Assembly: GCA_019119895.1 (NCBI GenBank)
Contig: DWWD01000020.1
Coordinates: forward strand, 62,001-126,000
Direction of reading: 5' to 3'
Source: Candidatus Anaerostipes avistercoris
Lineage (GTDB): Bacteria; Bacillota; Clostridia; Lachnospirales; Lachnospiraceae
Length of the DNA: 64,000 bases
Shown here piece by piece: positions 25,767 to 33,449 of this stretch. Position 1 is the first letter of the stretch. Each line of letters starts with the position of its first letter. Both the position numbers and the translations under genes were made by a program. The notes beneath the pieces were generated by a model. The model did no database searches, was not told the origin of the DNA, and saw only the letters and a list, made by a program, of their open reading frames with translations.

Positions 25767-27158
25767 TTACACAGCCTGTTTCTGTAATTCGGATGCATGT
25801 TTGGAGATATTCTTTCTCTCAAGTGGAGTTCCCATATACCGGCGCAGTTTTATAAAAATCAGGATGCTTAAAACTGCGGAGAAAAGAGATCCTGCCGGGG
25901 AAGCAAGTCCCATTGGCGCCAGAGTGTCAGGAAACAGGACGGTTGCAAAATAAGCGCCCGGAATCCGGATGAAAAATACGGAAACCACATTCTGCAAAAA
26001 TGAAATATAAGATTTTCCGTATGCGCAGAAATATCCGCTGAAACAAAACTGTATGCCGGAAAAAACGCAGTCAAATACATAAGTCCTCAAATACTGGGCT
26101 CCCATTGTAACAACGGCAGGTTCTCCCTTCGAAAACAAACGGAGAATCGATTCTGCCCAGAGCTGACAGATTCGGGAAACGGAGAGCCCGAAGATCAGAC
26201 AGATGCCGAGAGTATAAAACAGTGTTTTTCTTCCTCTTTCGTGTCTGCCTGCTCCGGCGTTCTGAGCCGCAATGGCAGATACGGAAGACATCATGGCAGA
26301 CGGAACCAGAAACAGAAAGCTGATGATCTTTTCTACGATTCCCACGCTGGCGGATACAGTGACGCCTCTCTGATTTGCGATGGCAGTGATGATCAGAAAG
26401 GAAATCTGGATCAGTCCTTCCTGAAGCGCGATCGGCATACCTACCTGAAGAATCTTCCATAAAGTGGTTTTTCGCGGAATAAAATCATATTTGTGAAGAG
26501 GAATTCCGAGATTGATATTTCTCAGGGCGGATACCGCAAATATGACGCTGCATGCCTGTGATATGGTCGTTGCCAGCGCGGCTCCTGCCGCTCCCATTTT
26601 CAGAGGACCGATCAGTATGACATCCAGGACAATATTTATGACGCCGCCTGCCGCGATAAAATACATAGGCCGTCTGGAATCGCCCATTCCCCGGAAAACA
26701 GCGCTGATGACATTGTAAGCGGTAATAAAAGGGATTCCCAGAAAGCATATTTTAAGGTAATCTTCTGCCTGCCGAAAGGCTTCGGCCGGTGTTGACAGAA
26801 GAGTAAGAATATTTTCCAGTGATAATAACAATACAAGGGTAGTAATAACAGAAAAAATTGTGAATAGAACCACTGTGTTGGCGATGGTCCGTTTCATTAG
26901 CCGTTTGTCGCCGGAACCGATGGCTCTTGCCAGTGTAACGGTAGTGCCCATAGCCAGACCGGTGATCACGAGGGTCAGCATATGGGTGACCTGGCTTCCA
27001 ATCGATACGGCTGAAATTGCGTCTGCGCCGTTAAACTGTCCGGTGATAAATAAGTCTGCCAGCCCGTAAAAAGACTGCAGAAAACAGGACAGCAGATACG
27101 GCAGAGAAAATAAGATTAAATTGTGAAAAATGCTTCCTTTTGTCAGATTTTGTTCCAT
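25767..27158 (-). CDS. MATE-family efflux transporter
   Basis: Second MATE exporter of the window, 464 residues, about twelve helices in two halves. The N half has SFYGLADLFITGQFNGADAI, the C half QEGLIQISFLIITAIANQRG and AIAAQNAGAGRHERGRK, a hallmark stretch. I start at MEQNLTKG (complement of 27156-27158), which has GGGAGG upstream; the longer open frame has no such site. It lies 86 bases after a LysR-type regulator on the same strand, so that regulator may control it. Confidence 0.9.
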   Translation of the reverse strand: MEQNLTKGSIFHNLILFSLPYLLSCFLQSFYGLADLFITGQFNGADAISAVSIGSQVTHMLTLVITGLAMGTTVTLARAIGSGDKRLMKRTIANTVVLFTIFSVITTLVLLLSLENILTLLSTPAEAFRQAEDYLKICFLGIPFITAYNVISAVFRGMGDSRRPMYFIAAGGVINIVLDVILIGPLKMGAAGAALATTISQACSVIFAVSALRNINLGIPLHKYDFIPRKTTLWKILQVGMPIALQEGLIQISFLIITAIANQRGVTVSASVGIVEKIISFLFLVPSAMMSSVSAIAAQNAGAGRHERGRKTLFYTLGICLIFGLSVSRICQLWAESILRLFSKGEPAVVTMGAQYLRTYVFDCVFSGIQFCFSGYFCAYGKSYISFLQNVVSVFFIRIPGAYFATVLFPDTLAPMGLASPAGSLFSAVLSILIFIKLRRYMGTPLERKNISKHASELQKQAV

Positions 27159-27243
27159 TACAATAACCTCCCAGTCAATGTTGTGCGGGATTATCGTAAC
27201 AGAAAAGAAAGCAGATGACCAACGAATCTTTTTGGTATATCCA

Positions 27244-28107
27244 TTACTTATTTTCATGGATGTAATCCAAAAGACCCTGCAGCCCGGAGGATACAAAAGA
27301 CGGAGAATACAGCAGCTGTGCGGTTTCGGAGAATTCCGGAGGCATTGGAAAGAATTCAAGATTTTCATAGTCTGCCATGAAAAGAGACGGCAGGAAGGCA
27401 AAACCTCTGGACAAATTCAGCATGAGGAGCTGCTGGGAAATTGTTTTTACGAGCAAAACATCGGAAAAGGTCGTGCCGTAAAGTTCTTTCAACTGTGTGC
27501 GGCAGAATTCCTGGTAGGTCTCTTCAGAAGCTTTTGTGATGATCGGCTGGCTGGCAACGACACCCTGGAGAGAGTTATAGTTTTCCAATAATTCTTTGGA
27601 GTAGACCAGAGATTCTTCAAAGGTAATCAGATCGACTCGTTCCATTTCATCCAGACCATATTGTTCTAATGTAAGAATATTTGGGCAGATCAGAGCATCC
27701 AGCCGGTGCTGGCGAAGATCGGCGAGGAGCTTTTCTTCTTCCGCAAAAGAAAAGTATACAGAAATATCGGGATATGCCTGTTCGAATGCCCGCAGAACAG
27801 GAAAGTTCTCATAATCAGTCGTGATCATGCCGATTCTCAGTTCCAGATTGTCCATGCGCTGGAGTTCCTGGCATAGTTCCTGATATCTTTCGGCAATCTT
27901 GCGCATTTCTTCATAGAACAGCTGCCCCTGACGGGTTAAAGATACACTTTTGCCGGAGCGGATGAAAAATTTACAGCCCAGTTCCTGTTCCAGCACTGCA
28001 ATGTACTTGCTCATAGTCGTCTGGGCGATATGACATCGCTCTGCCGCTTTTGTGAAATTCTTTAACTCTGCCGCCTGAAAAAAGTAATGAAGCTTATTAA
28101 TATCCAT
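27244..28107 (-). CDS. LysR-family transcriptional regulator
   Basis: 287-residue regulator. N-terminal helix-turn-helix FTKAAERCHIAQTTMSKYI and the linker helix are clear, followed by a ligand-binding domain (LRIGMITTDYENFPVL onward). Two starts are possible: ATG 28107 (MDINKLHYFF), typical of the family and 12 bases from GGAGG, or ATG 28119 directly abutting it. I prefer 28107. It precedes the MATE exporter on the same strand, so it may regulate export of a toxic compound; inference. Confidence 0.85.
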   Translation of the reverse strand: MDINKLHYFFQAAELKNFTKAAERCHIAQTTMSKYIAVLEQELGCKFFIRSGKSVSLTRQGQLFYEEMRKIAERYQELCQELQRMDNLELRIGMITTDYENFPVLRAFEQAYPDISVYFSFAEEEKLLADLRQHRLDALICPNILTLEQYGLDEMERVDLITFEESLVYSKELLENYNSLQGVVASQPIITKASEETYQEFCRTQLKELYGTTFSDVLLVKTISQQLLMLNLSRGFAFLPSLFMADYENLEFFPMPPEFSETAQLLYSPSFVSSGLQGLLDYIHENK

Positions 28108-28181
28108 ATCTGAAAACATCCTCCGTAAATTTCTTTGTTTTCATCATACCATAGGAAAGAATGCAAAAAAATTGGTGAATC

Positions 28182-28208
28182 AAAAAAACCTGCGTGTTCC
28201 GCAGGTTT
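28182..28208 (-). terminator. Terminator after tRNA-Leu
   Basis: On the minus strand AAACCTGC and GCAGGTTT pair around a 7-base loop, followed by a T run. Confidence 0.8.
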
Positions 28209-28214
28209 AAAAAG

Positions 28215-28298
28215 TGCCGATGGTGGGACTCGAACCCACACGTCCATAAGAACAACAGATTTTGAGTCTGTCTCGTCTGCCAGTTCCGACACATCGGC
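28215..28298 (-). tRNA. tRNA-Leu (anticodon CAA)
   Basis: The minus strand folds into a class II tRNA: acceptor GCCGATG/CATCGGC, anticodon stem ACAGA/TCTGT with loop CTCAAAA (anticodon CAA, reads UUG), a long variable arm as expected for Leu, and T arm GTGGG/CCCAC with loop TTCGAGT. The discriminator base is A. CCA is not encoded and must be added. Confidence 0.95.
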
Positions 28299-28323
28299 AT
28301 ATTCAATTTTCTTGACCTCGACT

Positions 28324-28352
28324 ATAATATCATTAAATCCTATGTATGTCAA
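28324..28352 (-). promoter_or_regulatory. Promoter of tRNA-Leu
   Basis: On the minus strand a perfect TTGACA (28347-28352) and TATTAT (28324-28329) with 17 bases between, ~25 bases ahead of the tRNA. Confidence 0.75.
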
Positions 28353-28459
28353 TAAAAAGTTGGAAACTTTTCAGGAGGCCTTTTTGCAGGGGGAAAGCCT
28401 TAAATAGAGGCCTTTTACGCCATAATTCAGCCTGTTATTATAATTTCTATGGGTGTATG

Positions 28460-28468
28460 TGCTATAAT
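28460..28468 (+). promoter_or_regulatory. Extended -10 promoter of the kinase cluster
   Basis: TGCTATAAT at 28460-28468; a second TATAAT lies at 28477-28482. No strong -35 is seen. Confidence 0.5.
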
Positions 28469-28506
28469 GATTAAGATATAATGAAAACCGGGGAGGAAAT
28501 CAGAGT

Positions 28507-29961
28507 ATGAAGAAAAAAGATGATCTGTTTGAAGAAATGGTAACGAACCTTACGTTAAACTTTATGGATGAGGATTTTGATATTGAAAATGAAGACATTC
28601 CGCTGCCGGGGAGGCTTGCGGTGCTGGCAGAGGGCTTTGCAAGGAATCTGACATTGGAAGAAGTAAATGAACGCCTGGAAGATGAAGGGTATGAGACCTT
28701 ATATGCCCGCAGTTTTTATGAGGCGGGGCTGATTTATGCTTTCAGTCATCAGCTGGATTATAACAGATGGATGGAATTGTACCAGAAATACATGGAAAAA
28801 TATATGGAACAGGCAAAAAGCAAAAAACAGAGTTTTCCGAAGGGGAAGATCACGCTTAAAAATCTGGAAAAATATGTGAAAGAAAACTCTTCTGAGCAGC
28901 TGGAAACGGAGATGCTGACCAGCTTTATGGAACAGGAAATTATCGAAAGTCAGTCAGAAGAAGATTTTTTCCATTTTATGGATCAAAATGTGGAAAATTT
29001 CTCGGCTGTCCGGGAAAAGGCGAGATATTATTTCTGCAAATATCTGTACCTGTATATTCGGCAGAAAATAGAAAACTATTACGAAAGCTGTGAGAAATCA
29101 GAAGCGCTGCTCCGGCAGTACGGCAGCGCCCTGGAAAAAGAAGAAAGAGGATATCTGGAGCTGCATGCCCTGGAGGAATTGAACTTCCTGAAGCCGCTGA
29201 CAGCCTTGAAAAAGGATGCGGCTAAGAGCCGGAACCGCATGTTGCTGGAAGAGAAAAAAGAGCTTGTGGAAAATACAGCGATTACGCCCGGCGGCGTTTT
29301 TGATGAATTCAATTATTTCTATTTCGGATATGTCTCTGTGGACTGGATGGAGCTGATTTTTGAATTGTATGGTTCCGTTGAGGACTGGCCGGATAATCTG
29401 AAGCTGAGGATTGCCCATGCTCTGGGATACTGCTCTGCCCATCCGGAAGCCGGAGAAGAACAAAGGGCGCTGAAACGGCTGAAACAATGGGAACGGGAAG
29501 AGCTGGAAAAAGAAGAAGAAAAAGACCGTGAATACGAAAGAGATGAGAAAAAGGCAGCGAAACTCTATCAGAGAGGAAGATCCGGCGAGGACTTCTTCCG
29601 TGATTTCATGACCGGAAAGAGGGATATCAACCGCGAAACACTGATCAGTTTCCTTCTGTTTGTAAAAACAAAGATTACTATGGAAGATGACAATAAGATT
29701 ACGATGATGCGGATGAACCGTATTCTTTCCAACTGCGGATTTTCCCAGTTATCACCTGGAGCCGGATTTGACCGTTTTGTCATTGAGTTTTTAAGAAGTC
29801 AGGAGCCGTTTTCTGTGCTGGAGTCTCATGTGGACAAAAGGGTAGGAGAGGGTGAGAATTTCTATCTTTATAAGGTGTACAAGGGTGCGTACTGTCATCA
29901 GGATGAACTGGCAAAATATCTGAGAATCAGAAAAAAAGAGAATCTGGAAGAGGAAGACTGA
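28507..29961 (+). CDS. Unknown cytosolic helical protein opening the kinase cluster
   Basis: I do not recognise a family. 484 residues, no signal or membrane segment, very rich in Glu, Lys and Tyr. It reads as alternating helices: an acidic N terminus (DEDFDIENEDIPLPGR), long helical repeats around residues 70-260 (Tyr-rich KARYYFCKYLYLYIRQKIENY), a strongly charged coiled stretch near 335-360 (REELEKEEEKDREYERDEKKAA), and a compact C-terminal domain with NRETLISFLLFVKTK and CGFSQLSPGAGFDRFVIEFL. It lies 21 bases before the first kinase and shares its promoter, so it may be a substrate, scaffold or output of the kinases. GGGGAGG precedes the start. Confidence 0.75.
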   Translation: MKKKDDLFEEMVTNLTLNFMDEDFDIENEDIPLPGRLAVLAEGFARNLTLEEVNERLEDEGYETLYARSFYEAGLIYAFSHQLDYNRWMELYQKYMEKYMEQAKSKKQSFPKGKITLKNLEKYVKENSSEQLETEMLTSFMEQEIIESQSEEDFFHFMDQNVENFSAVREKARYYFCKYLYLYIRQKIENYYESCEKSEALLRQYGSALEKEERGYLELHALEELNFLKPLTALKKDAAKSRNRMLLEEKKELVENTAITPGGVFDEFNYFYFGYVSVDWMELIFELYGSVEDWPDNLKLRIAHALGYCSAHPEAGEEQRALKRLKQWEREELEKEEEKDREYERDEKKAAKLYQRGRSGEDFFRDFMTGKRDINRETLISFLLFVKTKITMEDDNKITMMRMNRILSNCGFSQLSPGAGFDRFVIEFLRSQEPFSVLESHVDKRVGEGENFYLYKVYKGAYCHQDELAKYLRIRKKENLEEED

Positions 29962-29982
29962 AGCAGAAGGAAGAAAAGTTAG

Positions 29983-31746
29983 ATGGAGACAAAACGATGT
30001 ATTTTTTGTATGCAGGAAATTGATTCTACGGAAGAAAGATGTCCCCATTGTAAAAAAGCAGTGTGGGAATATGGCTGGAAACCCGGCTGGATCAGACCGT
30101 ATACTGTGCTGCAGGAAAGGTATATGATCGGGCAGGCACTGGGGGAAGGCGCCTTTGGAGTGACATATCTTGCATATGATGATAAAGAGAAAAAGTCTGT
30201 TGCCATAAAAGCGTATTTCCGGAAAGAAAATAAGTCATCTCAAGAGAAAAAAGAAGCGGATCTTCTGGATGAAATAAAAGATATTCCGGGAGTTGTAAAT
30301 AAGACGGGATATTTTCAGGAAGATGGAACTCATTATCTTGTGATGGAATACTTAAAAGGCGGCAGTTTCAGAGATTATCTGAAAAAGCGTCATCGCGTTC
30401 CGGCAGAAGAGGCAGTAAAGCTTCTGCAGCCGGTGATGCGGACACTGATCCGGCTTCACAGCAGAGGGATCATACATGGGGACATCAGCCCGGACAATCT
30501 GTTGTTTGATGATGAAGGAACATTGAAAATCATTGATTTTGGAGCGGCGCTGGTGAAAGGCTTTCCGGCAAGGGAAAAGAAACTGAAAGAAGGATATGCG
30601 CCGATGGAGTCCTATCAGGAAAAGGATAAAATCGGTCCATGGAGTGATTTATATGCGGTCTGTGCCGTATGGTATGAGGCGGTGACAGGGCATAAAGTGC
30701 CGACGGCTCCCCAGAGAGTGAGAAGGGATCACATAAGAATTCCCAGTGATTTTGTAAAAGTGCCGGATCAGATGGAGCAGGCATTTATGAGAGGTCTGTC
30801 GGTGGACATTCAGAGCCGGTATTTCAGTATTGTAAATCTGCTGCATCAGCTGGATCTGCAGGAGGAAAAAGACGATGGAAAAGAGAGCGAGGCTATCCGA
30901 AAGATCTGGGGAGATTCATGGATTCAGATCACGACTGAGGTGGAGAGGGTTTCTGCAAAGAACCGAAAACGAGGAAGATTTCGCAGCCGTCTGAAGAAGA
31001 TTCTCTGCGCATGTGCGGCCCTGATTCTTGTGGTTCTTCTGGCGAGGGCAGGAGTTCAATGGTATCGTACGACTCACCCGGAAAAAGTAGTCGAGGAAGA
31101 CCTGAAAAACGACCGGGAAGCGGCGGAAGAAATGGAGAAAACGGAAATCCGGGGACAGGACTCAAAAGAATTCAAAGAAGCAGTAGAATTCCTGGAGGAA
31201 AATGCTTATGAGGTGGATGATAGTGAAACTTCTACGACTTATCGTATTCTGAAGGGAGCATTAAAAGGATGGAAATATCCAAGTGAATCAGCGGGAGTAT
31301 TTCCAGTCAGAGTGTCTACAATGAAGAGAGTGATAGATTTGTATATAGATGAAGATTCAGAGAAAGAACAAAATGATTTTAATGGTTTTGTTACGGTAAA
31401 GAAAAATGATCAGTGGGATCCTTTCATAATTACATTAGAGCAGCAGGAGCAATGGAGTTATGATGAAAATAAAGTAGAGATTTCTTCGGATTATGTAACG
31501 AATTTTGTAACAAAACTAAGCTTTAATTCATCAGACCAGGAAGAAGTAAAGGCATTTGTATATAAAATGCTGCCAATTCTTTCACCGGAATCTTATCTGA
31601 CGGAAGAAGAAATTGAAGAGTTATTTGATTATTTAAAAGAGCAGGATGATCTTGTTATAATCGATCTTAATGCAAAGTGTCAGGTGAGTTTTTTTTATAA
31701 TTCCTATAACAGTACTTTTAGGGCGATGGCAGAGGTAAAACAATGA
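29983..31746 (+). CDS. Membrane Ser/Thr protein kinase 1, zinc-ribbon N terminus
   Basis: Hanks-type kinase, 587 residues. Order: zinc ribbon (Cys6, 9, 20, 23), kinase domain ~42-290, basic juxtamembrane stretch, one membrane helix ~339-355, external domain to the end. Catalytic residues are intact: glycine loop LGEGAFGVTY, Lys76 in VAIK, Asp167 in HGDISPDN, Asp185 in DFG. HGD in place of HRD marks a subclass that does not rely on the usual activation-loop arginine pairing. The external part ends SYLTEEEIEELFDYL and DLNAKCQVSFFYN, not a PASTA domain; family unknown. Overlaps the next kinase by ATGA, so they are coupled. Confidence 0.88.
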   Translation: METKRCIFCMQEIDSTEERCPHCKKAVWEYGWKPGWIRPYTVLQERYMIGQALGEGAFGVTYLAYDDKEKKSVAIKAYFRKENKSSQEKKEADLLDEIKDIPGVVNKTGYFQEDGTHYLVMEYLKGGSFRDYLKKRHRVPAEEAVKLLQPVMRTLIRLHSRGIIHGDISPDNLLFDDEGTLKIIDFGAALVKGFPAREKKLKEGYAPMESYQEKDKIGPWSDLYAVCAVWYEAVTGHKVPTAPQRVRRDHIRIPSDFVKVPDQMEQAFMRGLSVDIQSRYFSIVNLLHQLDLQEEKDDGKESEAIRKIWGDSWIQITTEVERVSAKNRKRGRFRSRLKKILCACAALILVVLLARAGVQWYRTTHPEKVVEEDLKNDREAAEEMEKTEIRGQDSKEFKEAVEFLEENAYEVDDSETSTTYRILKGALKGWKYPSESAGVFPVRVSTMKRVIDLYIDEDSEKEQNDFNGFVTVKKNDQWDPFIITLEQQEQWSYDENKVEISSDYVTNFVTKLSFNSSDQEEVKAFVYKMLPILSPESYLTEEEIEELFDYLKEQDDLVIIDLNAKCQVSFFYNSYNSTFRAMAEVKQ

Positions 31747-33431
31747 TGAAAGATAATTGTTTAAAAAATGGAACGGTTTTAAGGGGCAGATACAATATAA
31801 AAAAGGTTTTGGGAATTGGAGGGTTTGGAGTTACATACCTCGTGGAAGATAGAATTTTAGAACAGAAGGTTGTCATAAAGGAATATTTTCCTCAAGAGAT
31901 TGCGGGAAGAATGATTGAGAAAAATGGAGAAATGAAAGTTGTTCCCAGGGAGAAGAATGATTCCAGGCGTTTTCTGAAAGGGAAAAAAGATTTTCTGGAG
32001 GAAGCCAGACGAATGTCAAAATTGTTTGATATTCTGGAAATTGTCAAAATTTTAGATTGGTTCGAAGAAAATGGAACAGCATATCTGGCAATGGAGTATA
32101 TTCGGGGAATTAGTCTGGATGATTATCTGCAAAATCAGGATGTGCCATTTTCTTTTCAGCAGGCATGGGAAATGCTGAAACCTGTGGCAGAGGCTCTCGA
32201 AAAAATTCATAAAATGGGAATTATCCATCGTGATTTAAATCCCGGGAATCTGATGATAGAAGAGAACGGAACGATTAAAATCATAGATTTTGGTTCAGCA
32301 AGACCGTATCTGGAGACAGAAAAAACCATGACGATTTTGATCAAGAAAGGATATGCACCACCGGAACAATATGTAAAAAAAGGGAAACAGGGCCCATGGA
32401 CAGACATTTATGCCTTTTGCGCTACGATTTATGAAATGATAACTGGTGTGCGCCCGGAACCTTCCATTCAGAGGATCGAAAAAGATGAGTTGTATCCTCC
32501 TTCAGCCTATGGTGCAGAAATTCTGCCAGAGGAAGAGAAAATACTATGCAGAGGATTGGAATTAAACTATAAGCACCGTTTTCGAAAGATGTCAGATTTA
32601 TGTGATTGTTTGAAAAATGCCGGTCAGCCTATAGAGGCAGAAGTTAAAGAAATAAAAAAACCACAATGGATTCTTCCGTTGACACTTGTTGGTATTGCTA
32701 TGGCAGTATGCGCAGCAGGAGCAGGCTTTTTCTTTTCAGATACAGAAGAGCCGCAAAAGCAGACTTATGCCGGAAATTATGGACGACAAAGCGACCGCTA
32801 TGAGGAATATATAGAATTTGTAAAACATCATGCAGTGTCCAGAGAAAAAAGTGAAAAAGATGAACTGTATGAATCCTATCCTTATCGAGGACTAAGTACA
32901 ATCTATACTTTGAAGTCAGAAGATGTAAAAGAGTGGGGAGAACCCTGCAATCGTTTTCGCTTCGACATGAAGGGCGATGATTATATAAAATGGATGAAGA
33001 AAAAAGGTTATTTGTTGGAGAAAAAGGGACAAAATGAGAAGAATACAGTAGAAATTGAGAAATATGGAGCCATAAGAACGTATTTCAGAAAAGAAAAAGA
33101 ATATGTGACAAAAAATAACGTACATGTCAGCGTGGTAAGCGATACAGTAAATGATGATTTATTTGGAATTTATTTTGTGACGCCAGAAGGAACGGAAGAA
33201 GAAGGGAAAAATGTGATTCAGGAAACAGCAGAATTCCTGATACAGGATTTCCCGTCAAATGAAAAAGGGAGAGAAGTTTTAGAGAACTTATATGAGGAGA
33301 TGCCGAGAAACAGCCAAATTGATCCCGGATTTAATTTTTTGTTAAAACAGACAGAAAAAGAGGAATCTTCAACCTGGGATTTTACGGTTGATCATTGGAA
33401 CTATGGCCTCAAAACCTATTTATGGGAGTAA
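31743..33431 (+). CDS. Membrane Ser/Thr protein kinase 2
   Basis: 562-residue Hanks-type kinase without a zinc ribbon. Kinase domain ~14-290 has LGIGGFGVTY, Lys46 in VVIK, full HRDLNPGN (Asp164) and DFG (Asp182), so it should be active. KGYAPPEQY is the activation-segment APE region. One membrane helix ~309-332, then an external domain beginning TYAGNYGRQSDRYEEYIEFV that differs from that of kinase 1. Its start overlaps the kinase 1 stop. External part family unknown; presumably the sensor. Confidence 0.88.
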   Translation: MMKDNCLKNGTVLRGRYNIKKVLGIGGFGVTYLVEDRILEQKVVIKEYFPQEIAGRMIEKNGEMKVVPREKNDSRRFLKGKKDFLEEARRMSKLFDILEIVKILDWFEENGTAYLAMEYIRGISLDDYLQNQDVPFSFQQAWEMLKPVAEALEKIHKMGIIHRDLNPGNLMIEENGTIKIIDFGSARPYLETEKTMTILIKKGYAPPEQYVKKGKQGPWTDIYAFCATIYEMITGVRPEPSIQRIEKDELYPPSAYGAEILPEEEKILCRGLELNYKHRFRKMSDLCDCLKNAGQPIEAEVKEIKKPQWILPLTLVGIAMAVCAAGAGFFFSDTEEPQKQTYAGNYGRQSDRYEEYIEFVKHHAVSREKSEKDELYESYPYRGLSTIYTLKSEDVKEWGEPCNRFRFDMKGDDYIKWMKKKGYLLEKKGQNEKNTVEIEKYGAIRTYFRKEKEYVTKNNVHVSVVSDTVNDDLFGIYFVTPEGTEEEGKNVIQETAEFLIQDFPSNEKGREVLENLYEEMPRNSQIDPGFNFLLKQTEKEESSTWDFTVDHWNYGLKTYLWE

Positions 33432-33449
33432 GTGAATGAGGATAAAGAG

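Noticed and set aside
28062-28407. Open frames across the tRNA-Leu region
   Set aside because: They translate the tRNA gene and its flanks.
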